NCBI RefSeq assembly: GCF_015223355.1
Contig: NZ_JADFFK010000018.1
Span: 1 to 64,000 of the forward strand
Source of the DNA: Salipiger mangrovisoli
Lineage (GTDB): Bacteria > Pseudomonadota > Alphaproteobacteria > Rhodobacterales > Rhodobacteraceae
Length of the DNA: 64,000 nt
Direction: 5' to 3'
Shown here: piece after piece, positions 38,663 to 47,207 of the stretch
How positions within the stretch are numbered: position 1 is the stretch's first letter
Layout: the number at the start of each line of letters is the position of its first letter
Notes under the pieces: generated by a model
Seen by the model: only the letters and a program-made list of their open reading frames with translations
What the model was told of the DNA's origin: nothing
Databases searched by the model: none
Translations under genes and position numbers: made by a program

Positions 38663-39412
38663 ATGGCGCGAGCAGCAAAGACCACCAAAGGCAAATCGAA
38701 GAAACCCGCAAAGGGCACGAGCAGGACGGCATGGCGGGGCAGACCGCTGCGCCGACTGGTAACCCGCGCGGTGCAGGCCGCGCTGGCGCTGGCGCTGCTC
38801 TTCGGGCTGGCGGTGCTGGCCTATCGCTTCGTCAACCCGCCCGGCAGCCTCTACATGTGGAGCGAGGGGCGCAGGCTGGGCACCCCGGTCGACTACGAGT
38901 GGGTCGATGCCGAGGACGTGGCGCCGGTGGCGCTGCGCGCGCTGGTGGCCGCCGAGGATGCCAACTTCTGCACCCACTGGGGCTTCGACATGCGGGCGAT
39001 CCGCGCCGCCATCGCCGAGGGCGGCAACCGCGGCGCCTCGACGATCAGCCAGCAGGTGGTGAAGAATGCCTTCCTCTGGCAGGGCCGGAGCTGGCCGCGC
39101 AAGGCGCTCGAGGCCTCGCTGACGCCGCTGATGGAAGCGCTCTGGCCGAAGCGGCGCATCCTCGAGGTCTACCTGAACATCGCAGAGTTCGACGAAGGCG
39201 TCTTCGGCATCAAGGCCGCGTCGCAGCATTACTTCGGCGTGGACCCCGCGCAGCTCAGTGCGACGCAGGCGGCGCGGCTCGCGGCGATCCTGCCCGACCC
39301 CAAGGACCGCTCGGCCTCGCGCCCCTCAAGCTTCGTGGAGCGCCGGGCGGCGCAGATCCGCGACGGCGCGGCGACCATCGCCCGCGACGGCCGGGCGCGC
39401 TGCTTCGAGTAG
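38663..39412 (+). CDS. mtgA: Monofunctional biosynthetic peptidoglycan transglycosylase
   Basis: 249 residues. A Lys-rich cytoplasmic start and one transmembrane helix (about 37-56) lead to a GT51 domain with the catalytic-Glu motif VAAEDANFCTHWGFD, GASTISQQVVKNAFLW, RRILEVYLNIAEFDEGVFGIKAAS and YFG (read in parts). No transpeptidase domain follows, so it is the MtgA type. It polymerises lipid II into glycan strands in the periplasm. Confidence 0.93.
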   Translation: MARAAKTTKGKSKKPAKGTSRTAWRGRPLRRLVTRAVQAALALALLFGLAVLAYRFVNPPGSLYMWSEGRRLGTPVDYEWVDAEDVAPVALRALVAAEDANFCTHWGFDMRAIRAAIAEGGNRGASTISQQVVKNAFLWQGRSWPRKALEASLTPLMEALWPKRRILEVYLNIAEFDEGVFGIKAASQHYFGVDPAQLSATQAARLAAILPDPKDRSASRPSSFVERRAAQIRDGAATIARDGRARCFE

Positions 39413-39560
39413 CCGCCCCGGCGCGCGAGCGCGGTGCTTGTCATATCCAGGCGGCCCCGCCATACTTCCCGCATTGGTTGAAATTCATTGGCCTGCGCTG
39501 CGCGCGCCGCGAAATTGTGTGCTCAAGATGCATCCGCAGGTCTTAACAGAAGAGCTTGTC

Positions 39561-40625
39561 ATGACGCGCAATCTAACCCCTCTCAAATCGCTCCTGAGCG
39601 CCACTTGCCTCTGCGCATTGGGTCTCGCCGGTACCGCCGACGCCTGCACCCGGCTGGTCTATCTCGGTGCTGCCGACCAGGTGATCACCGCCCGCTCGAT
39701 GGATTGGCGCAGCGACATCGGCACCAACCTTTGGGTGTTCCCGCGCGGCATGGAACGGACCGGCGAGGCGGGGCCGAACTCGATCACCTGGACGTCGAAA
39801 TATGGCAGCGTCATCGCCTCGGCCTATGACATCGCGACGACCGACGGGATGAACGAGGCCGGGCTCGTGGCCAACCTGCTGTGGCTGGTGGAATCCGAAT
39901 ATCCCGAGTTCGACGGCAGCCAGACCGGCCTCAGCATCGCCGCCTGGACCCAATACGTGCTCGACAATTTCGCCACCGTCGAGGAGGCGGTGGCGGCGCT
40001 GGAGCTCGAACCCTTCACGATTGTCACCGATGCGGTGCCCGGCGAGGACCGGCTCGCGACGCTGCACCTGTCGATCTCGGACAAGACCGGTGACAGCGCG
40101 ATCATCGAATACATCGGCGGCAAGCAGGTCATCCACCACAGCCGCGCGTACCAGGTGATGACCAACTCGCCGATCTTCGAGGAGCAGCTGGCGCTCGAGT
40201 CCTATTGGCGGCAGATCGGCGGCACGGTGATGCTGCCCGGCACCAACCGCGCCTCGGATCGGTTTGCCCGCGCCTCCTTCTACGTGAACGCCATTCCGAA
40301 GACCGAAGACGCGGTCGAGACCCTCGCCAGCGTCTTTGGGGTGATCCGCAACGCCTCGGTGCCCTATGGCATCACCACACCGGATGAGCCCAATATCTCC
40401 TCGACCCGCTGGCGCACTGTCGCCGACCAGAAGCGGCTGCTCTACTTCTTCGAATCCGCGATGACCCCGAACACCTTCTGGGTTGATCTGAAGGCTTTCG
40501 ATTTCACGCCGGAGAACGGCAAGGTCCTGCGCCTCGATCTCGGCCCGCAGCAGACCAATACCTATTCCGGTCTCGCCAACGCCAGTTTCGTCGAGACCGC
40601 GCCTTTCGATTTCCTCGGCCTTTGA
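39561..40625 (+). CDS. Exported linear amide C-N hydrolase (choloylglycine hydrolase/penicillin V acylase family)
   Basis: 354 residues from ATG 39561. The signal peptide ends at GTADA and cleavage would expose C29 (CTRLVYLGAADQVITARSMDW read in parts), the N-terminal nucleophile of this Ntn family. RSMDW and NEAGL match conserved active-site segments. Members hydrolyse bile salts, penicillin V or acyl-homoserine lactones. Environmental Gram-negative homologues often prefer acyl-homoserine lactones, so quorum-signal degradation is possible but inferred. It is monocistronic and followed by a dispersed repeat. Confidence 0.85.
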   Translation: MTRNLTPLKSLLSATCLCALGLAGTADACTRLVYLGAADQVITARSMDWRSDIGTNLWVFPRGMERTGEAGPNSITWTSKYGSVIASAYDIATTDGMNEAGLVANLLWLVESEYPEFDGSQTGLSIAAWTQYVLDNFATVEEAVAALELEPFTIVTDAVPGEDRLATLHLSISDKTGDSAIIEYIGGKQVIHHSRAYQVMTNSPIFEEQLALESYWRQIGGTVMLPGTNRASDRFARASFYVNAIPKTEDAVETLASVFGVIRNASVPYGITTPDEPNISSTRWRTVADQKRLLYFFESAMTPNTFWVDLKAFDFTPENGKVLRLDLGPQQTNTYSGLANASFVETAPFDFLGL

Positions 40626-40644
40626 CCCAGCGCGCGGCGCGCGG

Positions 40645-40714
40645 CTTCTTCTCTTCGCAAATACGCCGGGGGAGCGCGCCGCGACGCGGCGCTGCGGGGG
40701 CGGAGCCCCCTGCG
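40645..40714. repeat. Dispersed repeat, copy C
   Basis: CTTCTTCTCTTCGCAAATACGCCGGGGG (40645-40672, read in parts) followed by two GC stems, GCGCCGCG-A-CGCGGCGC (40676-40692) and GGGGGC-GGA-GCCCCC (40695-40711). It lies between the Ntn hydrolase and GST genes. Confidence 0.65.
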
Positions 40715-40838
40715 GCACCGCCCGCCGGGCCGAAGCTCGGGCCATCACCCGCCCGTGTCCGCATGCCCTGTTGAATCGTCGCCGCTTTCACGGCAAACAG
40801 GCGGAAGATTTCCCTCAGACCCGGAGCCGCCTCCCCGA

Positions 40839-41504
40839 ATGGCAAAGCTTTACCACGTGCCGCTCTCGCCCTTTTGCCGCAAGGTTCGCCTGAGCCTGGC
40901 CGAGAAGAAGATCGAATGCGAGCTGGTCGAGGAACGCTACTGGGAGCAGGAAGCCGATTTCCTGCGCCGCAACCCCGCAGGCAAGGTCCCGGTGCTGAAG
41001 ATCGACGGCAAGACCATGTCCGAAAGCGCCGCGATCTGCGAATGGCTCGAAGAGAAATACCCCGATCCCGCGCTGCTGCCGCGCTCGCCCGACGCGCGCT
41101 ACGAGGTGCGCCGGCTGGTCGCCTGGTTCGACGACAAGTTCCACCACGAGGTCACCTCGAAGCTGCTGTACGAGCGGGTGAACAAGAAGATCATGAAGTC
41201 CGGCTTCCCCGACTCGGGCAACGTCAAGGCCGGTGCCAAGGCGATCAAATACCACCTCGACTACATGGCCTGGCTGCTCGACCACCGGCGCTGGCTGGCC
41301 GGGGATGTGATGACGCTGGCAGATTTCGCCGCCGCCGCGCATCTGTCGTCGCTCGACTATATCTCGGACGTGGACTGGAACCGCTCGGCGGTGGTCAAGG
41401 ATTGGTACGCGAAGATCAAGTCGCGCCCGGCGTTCCGCTCGATCCTCGCCGACCAGATCCCCGGCTTCCCGCAACCGGCGCATTACGCCGATCTCGACTT
41501 CTGA
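40839..41504 (+). CDS. Glutathione S-transferase family protein
   Basis: 221 residues. N-terminal thioredoxin-like domain with PLSPFCRKVRLSLAEKK and the glutathione-site NPAGKVPVLKIDGKTMSESAAICEWLEE (read in parts); all-helical C-terminal domain with MTLADFAAAAHLSSLDYI. It probably conjugates or reduces small electrophiles with glutathione, but the substrate is unknown. It stands between two dispersed repeats and upstream of queG. Confidence 0.88.
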   Translation: MAKLYHVPLSPFCRKVRLSLAEKKIECELVEERYWEQEADFLRRNPAGKVPVLKIDGKTMSESAAICEWLEEKYPDPALLPRSPDARYEVRRLVAWFDDKFHHEVTSKLLYERVNKKIMKSGFPDSGNVKAGAKAIKYHLDYMAWLLDHRRWLAGDVMTLADFAAAAHLSSLDYISDVDWNRSAVVKDWYAKIKSRPAFRSILADQIPGFPQPAHYADLDF

Positions 41505-41566
41505 AGCGGTCTCTCCGAGGCCGGGCGGGACTTCCGGCGGGACGCACGAGAACGCCCGCCACAGGT

Positions 41567-41633
41567 GAGGGGGCGCTGCCCCCTCTTCGCCTGCGGCGAA
41601 TTCACCCCTGGGATATTTCGGCCTAGAAGAAAG
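41567..41633. repeat. Dispersed repeat, copy D (reverse orientation)
   Basis: GGGGGC-GCT-GCCCCC (41570-41584), TTCGCC-TGC-GGCGAA (41586-41600), then GGGATATTT-cggc-CTAGAAGAAAG (41610-41633). These are the same modules as copies C and E in the opposite order. The AAGAAAGG end serves as the likely queG ribosome site. Confidence 0.65.
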
Positions 41634-41640
41634 GGCGCGC

Positions 41641-42696
41641 GTGGAGGACTTGAAGGCACGGCTGTTGGCGGAGGCGGCGGAGGTGGGCTTTGCGGCCTGC
41701 CGGGTCTGCCGGCCCTGGGACGTGCCGCAGGCCGCCGAGCGCCTCGCGGCCTTCCTGGAGGCGGGGCACCATGGGCAGATGGGGTGGATGGCCGAGCGCA
41801 GCCATTGGCGCGGCAATCCCGCGGCGCTCTGGCCCGAGGCGCGCTCGGTGATCATGCTGGCCGAGAACTACGGCCCCGACCATGATCCGCGTGCGGTGCT
41901 GGCCGCGCGGGAGCGGGCGGCGGTTTCTGTCTATGCGCAGAACCGCGACTACCACGACGTGGTGAAGAAGAAGCTCAAACGGTTGGGGCGCTGGCTGATC
42001 GATGCGGCCGGGGCCGGTGCTGGCGGCGAGGCGGCGGAGATCAAGGTCTTCGTCGATACCGCGCCGGTGATGGAGAAGCCGCTGGGGCAGGCGGCGGGCC
42101 TCGGCTGGCAGGGCAAGCATACCAACCTCGTCAGCCGCGAGCTCGGGTCCTGGTTCTTCCTGGGGGCGATCTTCACGACACTGGAACTGCCGGCGGACGG
42201 CGCGGAGCGGGACCATTGCGGTTCCTGCCGGGCCTGTCTCGATGCCTGTCCGACCGCGGCCTTTCCCGCGCCCTACCGGCTCGACGCGCGGCGCTGCATC
42301 TCCTACCTGACGATCGAGCACGACGGGCCGGTGGCGGAGGACCTGCGCGGCCTGCTCGGCAACCGCATCTACGGCTGCGACGACTGCCTCGCGGCCTGCC
42401 CGTGGAACAAGTTCGCCGAAGTCGCCTCGGAGGCGAAATACCACGCCCGCGCCGATCTGCTGGCGCCGCCGCTGGCGGAACTGGCGGCGCTGGATGACGC
42501 GGCGTTCCGGGCCCGCTTCTCCGGCTCGCCGATCAAGCGCATCGGCCGCAACCGCTTCGTGCGCAACGTGCTCTACGCGATCGGCAATTCGGGGCAGGCA
42601 GAGCTTCGCGTCGCGGCGCGGGCGCTCTGCGGCGATGCCGACGAGACGGTGCGCGACGCGGCCCGCTGGGCGGTCGCGCGGCTACGCGACGCCTAG
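41641..42696 (+). CDS. queG: Epoxyqueuosine reductase QueG
   Basis: 351 residues from GTG 41641. It has the cobalamin-binding N-terminal domain ([12 protein letters not shown]), then two 4Fe-4S clusters in [16 protein letters not shown] and [16 protein letters not shown]-terminal HEAT-like tail is visible ([24 protein letters not shown]). It reduces epoxyqueuosine to queuosine in tRNA, the last step of queuosine synthesis. The start lies directly after a dispersed repeat. Confidence 0.94.
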   Translation: MEDLKARLLAEAAEVGFAACRVCRPWDVPQAAERLAAFLEAGHHGQMGWMAERSHWRGNPAALWPEARSVIMLAENYGPDHDPRAVLAARERAAVSVYAQNRDYHDVVKKKLKRLGRWLIDAAGAGAGGEAAEIKVFVDTAPVMEKPLGQAAGLGWQGKHTNLVSRELGSWFFLGAIFTTLELPADGAERDHCGSCRACLDACPTAAFPAPYRLDARRCISYLTIEHDGPVAEDLRGLLGNRIYGCDDCLAACPWNKFAEVASEAKYHARADLLAPPLAELAALDDAAFRARFSGSPIKRIGRNRFVRNVLYAIGNSGQAELRVAARALCGDADETVRDAARWAVARLRDA

Positions 42697-42942
42697 GCCC
42701 GGGACGTCGGTAACGGGTCTCCGTCCGTCAAGGCCATTCGGGAACGTGCTTCGGTCCGTGGTCAGCCTGGAGGGCTGCCGGCGAGATGCTGGTTCGATGC
42801 AGGTCCGGCGTGTCCATCTCATAGGCGTGCTCGGCCTTGGCTGGCGAGGGTCCAAAGGCTGACATCACCGGAACGGCGTCCCTTCGGGACCTCGGGAACC
42901 CGCGATGAAGTTGGCGAGACGGGTCGGATCAGACCGGTCGGA

Positions 42943-43694
42943 TCAGGCGGTGGCGGCTTTCATGCCGAAGCTCGTGTCATCGTCCCACATGCGGTGCAGC
43001 ATGACAGCCTTGCGCCGGGCCAGGGCCACCATCGCGCGCTTGCGCCCGCGGCGTTTTGCAACGCGGGATGCCCATGTCCGAAGCGCATTTCCATGCCCGC
43101 GATACAGCATGACCGTTGCCGCTCGGCACATGGCTTGCCTGAGGGTCACATCGCCACCTGAGGCATCCCACTCTCCGGACTGACTAGGTGATGGGGTCTA
43201 ACTGGCCCAATGGCCGACATTCTTCGTCGAATGGACGCGCGAAGGGCCATCGACGGCCGCGCGGCAGGTGAGAGCAACGACAGCACCCACTCCAGGCATA
43301 CTCATCCGGTGCAGGCAGCCTGGGTTCCGCCGCGGCTTCGAGCATCATGTTGCCTGCCGCCAAGTCCCGGATCCGCGCCGCGACCCTGCCGCGCGATCCT
43401 CTCCGCATTGCGCCTGTCGGTCTTGAGAGGCATGGCTTTGACGGTGCCGTTCACCTGTCGCGTTTCCAAAGGGATAGCGGGGAGGCCGGCTTCCGACAGT
43501 GCCCGGTGCAGCCATCGCGACAGTGCTCCAGACTCAAGCCCGATCGCTTCCACGGTGCCTGCGCGCCGTTGACGCATGGTGTTCAGCGGTTCTGGCTCGC
43601 GGCTCACCTCTTTTTTCAGGGCAATTTTTCCCTGCTCCATGCGCGTGCAGATCGCCGTTTTCGGCAGCGACACATCCAGCCCGACAATCAGTCT
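42943..43694 (-). pseudogene. IS110-family transposase, degenerate
   Basis: Translating the minus strand in pieces gives a recognisable IS110 protein: VGLDVSLPKTAICTRM (around 43690-43640), then AIGLESGALSRWLHRALSEAG and KTDRRNAERIARQ, then RVAARIRDLAAGNMMLEAA in another frame, then MPGVGAVVALTCRAAVDGPSR, and finally LRQAMCRAATVMLY with VAKRRGRKRAMVALARRKAVMLHRMW at the end (read in parts). There are at least two frameshifts, an in-frame stop near 43191-43200, and the span is about 300 bases shorter than a normal gene. The element is therefore dead. Confidence 0.85.
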
Positions 43695-43750
43695 TATCCC
43701 CTCATCCTCGCGCAGGTGCGGTTGTTCGTGGTCTCTCGCCTGCGCCGCGT

Positions 43751-43940
43751 TTAGCGCTTGCAGAGCGTCTTGTTAGGGCAGTTTCCCGTGGCGCATTTCG
43801 CCAGCGCAAACGGTTGCGATTGATGAAGATAATCCTGTTCAGAACGCGCAGACCATCGACGCGCGGCTTGCCATGGGACTTCGGGGACGATGGCTCAAGG
43901 GCGGGCCATCTGAGGATCACCCAACCTGAAGGGATCAGAC
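43751..43940 (-). pseudogene. IS5-family transposase N-terminal remnant
   Basis: On the minus strand LEPSSPKSHGKPRVDGLRVLNRIIFINRNRLRWRNAP (read in parts) matches the N-terminal region of IS5-family transposases. A frameshift leads into CPNKTLCKR and a stop, corresponding to the usual GPHKTLYNRW. The rest of the gene is missing; the IS110 relic begins about 60 bases beyond. It is probably an older insertion truncated by later events. Confidence 0.75.
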
Positions 43941-44306
43941 ATATCACCGCTTCGACTTCTCGCGGTGGAACATGCCCCTCCGCCTCAACCAACGGATCCT
44001 GAGCGTGGTCTTCGACAGCCCGGCCCTGTCTTGCGCAGCCCGGCCCGGAAGGCCTCTCGACACAAAGAAAGCGCCGGTGCCGAGGGATGGCACCGACGCC
44101 CACGAGGGTCCTGGTATCCAGGAGGTTCTGACAGGAGTACGTGCCTCCTGCTCGAAAGATGGGCGGGGTCGGGCGCGACTGCAAGGAAAATCACGCGAAT
44201 GGGAACGTCAGTGTGCACGTTTTCCGTGCGTCGCGATGGGCTGCACTGCCGGGAAGGTTGATCGCGATGGGGGCGCGCGACGCGGCGCAAGCTTCAGGTG
44301 GAACTA
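43941..44306. other. Non-coding decayed region beside the IS relics
   Basis: No frame here has recognisable protein character. It contains a near-perfect hairpin GCGCCGGTGCC-GAGGGAT-GGCACCGACGC (44071-44099). It may be further eroded mobile-element DNA. Confidence 0.4.
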
Positions 44307-44336
44307 GGCCCTCCGCGCTGGAGAACACGGAGGGCC
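44307..44336 (-). terminator. Hairpin after the minus-strand exported protein gene
   Basis: GGCCCTCCG (44307-44315) pairs with CGGAGGGCC (44328-44336), 68 bases beyond the stop of the gene at 44405. The minus-strand T tract is weak. Confidence 0.6.
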
Positions 44337-44404
44337 GCCGGGACCACGAGGCAGGTCCCGGAAACCGCGCCCATGCGGGCGCGGATGGTGTTGCAAGGTG
44401 CGGA

Positions 44405-44947
44405 TCAGGCGCGGTCGTCAACCAGCAGTTCGATGCTGCCTTCGGCGGCGTAGACGCCGATCACATCCTCAGCCTCATAACCTTGGTCCTGCAACTCGGC
44501 GGTGAGCGCGTCATTGTCGGACATCAGCTCGCGCAGCGCTACGAGCTCGGGCTCGGCCGCCTCGAGCGCGTCGTCGAGCGCATCGGCGCTTTCATTGGCC
44601 TGGCCCTTCAGCGTGCTCAGCGCCACGATCTGCACCTTCGAGGCCTCGACCACGGTTTCCGGGTCGGCCATGGCCAGATCGGCATTGTGCAGCGACGAGA
44701 TCACCTGCCCGTAGGTCTGGGGGGCTTCGGCGCGCAGCTCTGCGGCGGTCTGCGGCGAGACCGGCATGGTGCCGGTGACGCCCGAGCCGCTGGCGCCGGT
44801 GCTGTCGCTCATTTCCGAACGCGCCAGCGGCGCCTGATCCTGCGTCGCCGGGTCGGTGGTGCCGGTGGTTTGCGCGAAAGCCGCGCCGGAGAGCGTGGCG
44901 GCGGTGAGAGCGGCAAGCGCGAGCTTGCTGGTGGAACGGAGGGTCAT
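44405..44947 (-). CDS. Exported hypothetical protein
   Basis: 180 residues with a signal peptide (STSKLALAALTAATLSGAAFA). The mature protein starts with a Thr/Ala/Ser-rich, probably disordered stretch (to about residue 70), then a helical, acidic domain (ADLAMADPETVVEASKVQIV, LDDALEAAEPELVALRELM). It has no Cys. I do not recognise the family. It is divergent from msrB and located beside the IS graveyard. Confidence 0.6.
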   Translation of the reverse strand: MTLRSTSKLALAALTAATLSGAAFAQTTGTTDPATQDQAPLARSEMSDSTGASGSGVTGTMPVSPQTAAELRAEAPQTYGQVISSLHNADLAMADPETVVEASKVQIVALSTLKGQANESADALDDALEAAEPELVALRELMSDNDALTAELQDQGYEAEDVIGVYAAEGSIELLVDDRA

Positions 44948-45271
44948 GGGTTTCTCCCTTGCTTCCTTGGTCGGTCATTCCGGCGCGGTGGTCGCGGCGG
45001 TCTAGTGAATAATGCGAGGCCGGGCGGTTCGGATCCCTCTGTTGCGGCGCGGTAAGCAGGATGTGTATTTCCGGCGGGGAGCTGCCGGAAATGGCGTTTG
45101 CGGGGCGCGGAGCCTTGCCGGTTCCCGTGGCGGCGCAGCGTGGAGCCGCGCGCGGGCACCCCATTGCCGACGCCGTGCGGAGCCGCGGCGGGTGGCTGCC
45201 CGAGAAGGGGGCTTTGCATTGCCCTCGGGCGACCCCATCTTTAGGGGCAAGATCAAAGACCGGAGGATTCC
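44948..45271. promoter_or_regulatory. Divergent intergenic region before msrB
   Basis: 324 bases between the starts of the exported hypothetical gene and msrB. No repeat, RNA or clear promoter is recognised; a GGAGG ribosome site precedes msrB. Confidence 0.35.
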
Positions 45272-45721
45272 ATGGCGACATATGAACGCAATCCAGACGT
45301 GATCGCGACGCTCGACCCCGAGCAGTACCGCGTCACGCAGGAAAACGGCACCGAACGGCCGGGCACCGGCAAGTATCTCGACAACAAGGCACCGGGCATC
45401 TACGTCGACATCGTCTCGGGCGAACCGCTCTTTGCCTCGTCCGACAAGTACGAGAGCGGCTGTGGCTGGCCAAGCTTCACCAAGCCGATCGAGCCCGCGC
45501 ATGTGGCCGAGCTGCGCGATACCACCCACGGGATGATCCGCACCGAGGTGCGCTCGACCCATGGAGATTCGCACCTGGGCCATGTCTTCCCGGATGGTCC
45601 GACCGACCGGGGCGGGCTGCGCTATTGCATCAACTCCGCCTCGTTGCGCTTCGTGCCGCGCGACGAGATGGAGGCCGAAGGATACGGGGCGTATCTGGAA
45701 CAGGTGGAGGATGTGGCATGA
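45272..45721 (+). CDS. msrB: Peptide-methionine (R)-S-oxide reductase MsrB
   Basis: 149 residues. Catalytic C119 is in [13 protein letters not shown], and C64 (SGCGWPSF) is placed to act as the resolving Cys. The [14 protein letters not shown] segment is conserved. The two zinc-binding CxxC pairs seen in many MsrB proteins are absent, so it is the non-zinc type. It repairs methionine-R-sulfoxide with thioredoxin. The stop overlaps the msrA start. Confidence 0.95.
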   Translation: MATYERNPDVIATLDPEQYRVTQENGTERPGTGKYLDNKAPGIYVDIVSGEPLFASSDKYESGCGWPSFTKPIEPAHVAELRDTTHGMIRTEVRSTHGDSHLGHVFPDGPTDRGGLRYCINSASLRFVPRDEMEAEGYGAYLEQVEDVA

Positions 45722-46227
45722 GCCTTGAGCGCGCGGTCCTGGCGGGTGGCTGCTTCTGGGGGATGCAGGATCTGATCCGCAGGCTTCCGGGGGTCGAGAG
45801 CACCCGCGTCGGCTATACGGGCGGCGACGTGCCGAACGCCACCTATCGCAACCACGGCACCCATGCCGAAGGCATCGAAATCTGGTTCGATCCGGAGAAG
45901 ACCAGCTACCGTCGGCTGCTGGAATTCTTCTTCCAGATCCATGACCCGACCACCCTCAACCGCCAGGGGAACGACCTGGGGATGAGTTACCGCTCGGCCA
46001 TCTACTACGACGGCGAGGCACAGAAAGCCGAGGCGCTGGAGACCATCGCAGATGTCGACGCCTCGGGGATCTGGCCCGGCAAGGTGGTCACCGAGGTCGC
46101 GCCGGTGGGGGATTTCTGGGAGGCCGAGGAGGAGCACCAGGATTACCTTGTGCGCTACCCCGGTGGCTATACTTGCCATTTTCCGCGGCCTGACTGGGTG
46201 CTGCCACGGCGCAACGCCGCGGAGTAG
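45718..46227 (+). CDS. msrA: Peptide-methionine (S)-S-oxide reductase MsrA
   Basis: 169 residues from ATG 45718, overlapping the msrB stop. Catalytic C12 is in the GGCFWGMQD motif; [22 protein letters not shown] and [20 protein letters not shown] (read in parts) are family segments. It repairs methionine-S-sulfoxide and so complements MsrB. The gene ends at a GC hairpin. Confidence 0.96.
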   Translation: MSLERAVLAGGCFWGMQDLIRRLPGVESTRVGYTGGDVPNATYRNHGTHAEGIEIWFDPEKTSYRRLLEFFFQIHDPTTLNRQGNDLGMSYRSAIYYDGEAQKAEALETIADVDASGIWPGKVVTEVAPVGDFWEAEEEHQDYLVRYPGGYTCHFPRPDWVLPRRNAAE

Positions 46228-46250
46228 GCCCGCAGACAAGAGAAACCTAG

Positions 46251-46275
46251 CAACGCGGCGTGATGCGCCGCGTTG
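46251..46275 (+). terminator. Hairpin after msrBA
   Basis: CAACGCGGCG (46251-46260) pairs perfectly with CGCCGCGTTG (46266-46275) around TGATG. There is no T tract. Confidence 0.6.
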
Positions 46276-46356
46276 TGTCGTGTCACGCGACCGGGGAACC
46301 CCTGAAGCGGGCGCCGCGTTCGTCCGACGGACGACAGCCGTGAAGGACCAGACCCT

Positions 46357-46977
46357 ATGAACCGCGCCGCCGCGCCAGACAGAACTTCCGACCTGTGCCC
46401 CGACCGTCCCGTGGGCGAAATCGTGGACCGCCTGCGAGACGCTGCCGGCGGCCCGCGCGTGTCGCTGCGCGACATGGTGCAAAGCTTCGGGGAAAGCTCT
46501 TTCATTCCGGCGCTGATGGTGCCGGCGCTGCTGGTGGTCTCGCCGCTATCGGGGATCCCGCTGTTCTCGACCTTCTGCGGGCTGCTGATCGCCTTCATCG
46601 CCGGGCAGATGCTGATCTCGCGCCGCCACCTGTGGCTGCCGGAGTTCCTGATGGCGCGCAGCTTCGACGGGGCGAAGGCGCGCAAGGGCATCGGCAAGCT
46701 GCGGGGACTGGCGGACTGGCTTGACCGGCATTCGCGCAGCCGGTTGCGGCTGATGACCGCCGGGCCGATGCGCAAGCTCCTGCAGGCGGTCTGCCTGCTG
46801 TGCGGCGCGGCAATGCCCTTCCTGGAACTGGTGCCCTTCTCGTCGTCCATTCTGGGGCTGACGGTGCTGTGCTTTGCCACCGCGCTGCTGGTGCGCGATG
46901 GGCTTTTCGCGACGATTGGCTGCGCCACCTTGGCGGCGGCGGTTTTGGTGCCGCTGACCGTCGCCGGGGTGATCTGA
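46357..46977 (+). CDS. ExoD-family exopolysaccharide synthesis-associated membrane protein
   Basis: 206 residues. Soluble N-terminus with VSLRDMVQSFGESSFIPALM, then hydrophobic stretches (PALLVVSPLSGIPLFSTFCGLLIAFIAG; ATALLVRDGLFATIGCATLAAAVLVPLTV, read in parts). This is the ExoD family, first linked to exopolysaccharide production and alkali tolerance in rhizobia; the molecular role is unclear. It stands alone, convergent with a small membrane protein gene. Confidence 0.82.
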   Translation: MNRAAAPDRTSDLCPDRPVGEIVDRLRDAAGGPRVSLRDMVQSFGESSFIPALMVPALLVVSPLSGIPLFSTFCGLLIAFIAGQMLISRRHLWLPEFLMARSFDGAKARKGIGKLRGLADWLDRHSRSRLRLMTAGPMRKLLQAVCLLCGAAMPFLELVPFSSSILGLTVLCFATALLVRDGLFATIGCATLAAAVLVPLTVAGVI

Positions 46978-46986
46978 AGCGGAACC

Positions 46987-47008
46987 TGCGGGGCCGTGCG
47001 GCCCCGCA
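46987..47008. terminator. Bidirectional hairpin between convergent genes
   Basis: TGCGGGGCC (46987-46995) pairs with GGCCCCGCA (47000-47008) around GTGC, between the ExoD-family gene and the small membrane protein gene. Confidence 0.65.
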
Positions 47009-47015
47009 AGGCGCG

Positions 47016-47195
47016 TCAGAGCGGGGTGCCGCTGCCAAAGACGCCGATGATCAGAAGCGCGGCCGCGGCCAGCATCACGAAGGTCAGGACCGGGCTGCGC
47101 TCGCGGCGCGGGTCAGGAGCCGCTTCGGTCCGCGCTGCGCCACGCTCATGCTGTTTGCGAATATAGGGGATCACAACCGTCTCCTGTTCCTGCAT
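47016..47195 (-). CDS. Small single-pass membrane protein
   Basis: 59 residues from ATG 47195 (a TTG one codon upstream is possible). A polar, Arg-rich N-terminus (YIRKQHERGAARTEAAPDPRRER) is followed by one transmembrane helix (VLTFVMLAAAALLIIGVFG) close to the C-terminus, predicting an inner-membrane tail-anchored topology. It begins 12 bases after the phosphoesterase stop, so it is probably the last gene of that operon. The function is unknown. Confidence 0.5.
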   Translation of the reverse strand: MQEQETVVIPYIRKQHERGAARTEAAPDPRRERSPVLTFVMLAAAALLIIGVFGSGTPL

Positions 47196-47207
47196 CAACT
47201 ACCTGAA

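Noticed and set aside
43702-44184. 160-codon minus-strand frame taken as an intact gene
   Set aside because: Only the middle part resembles an IS5 transposase; the ends are random sequence and the frame shifts relative to the family.
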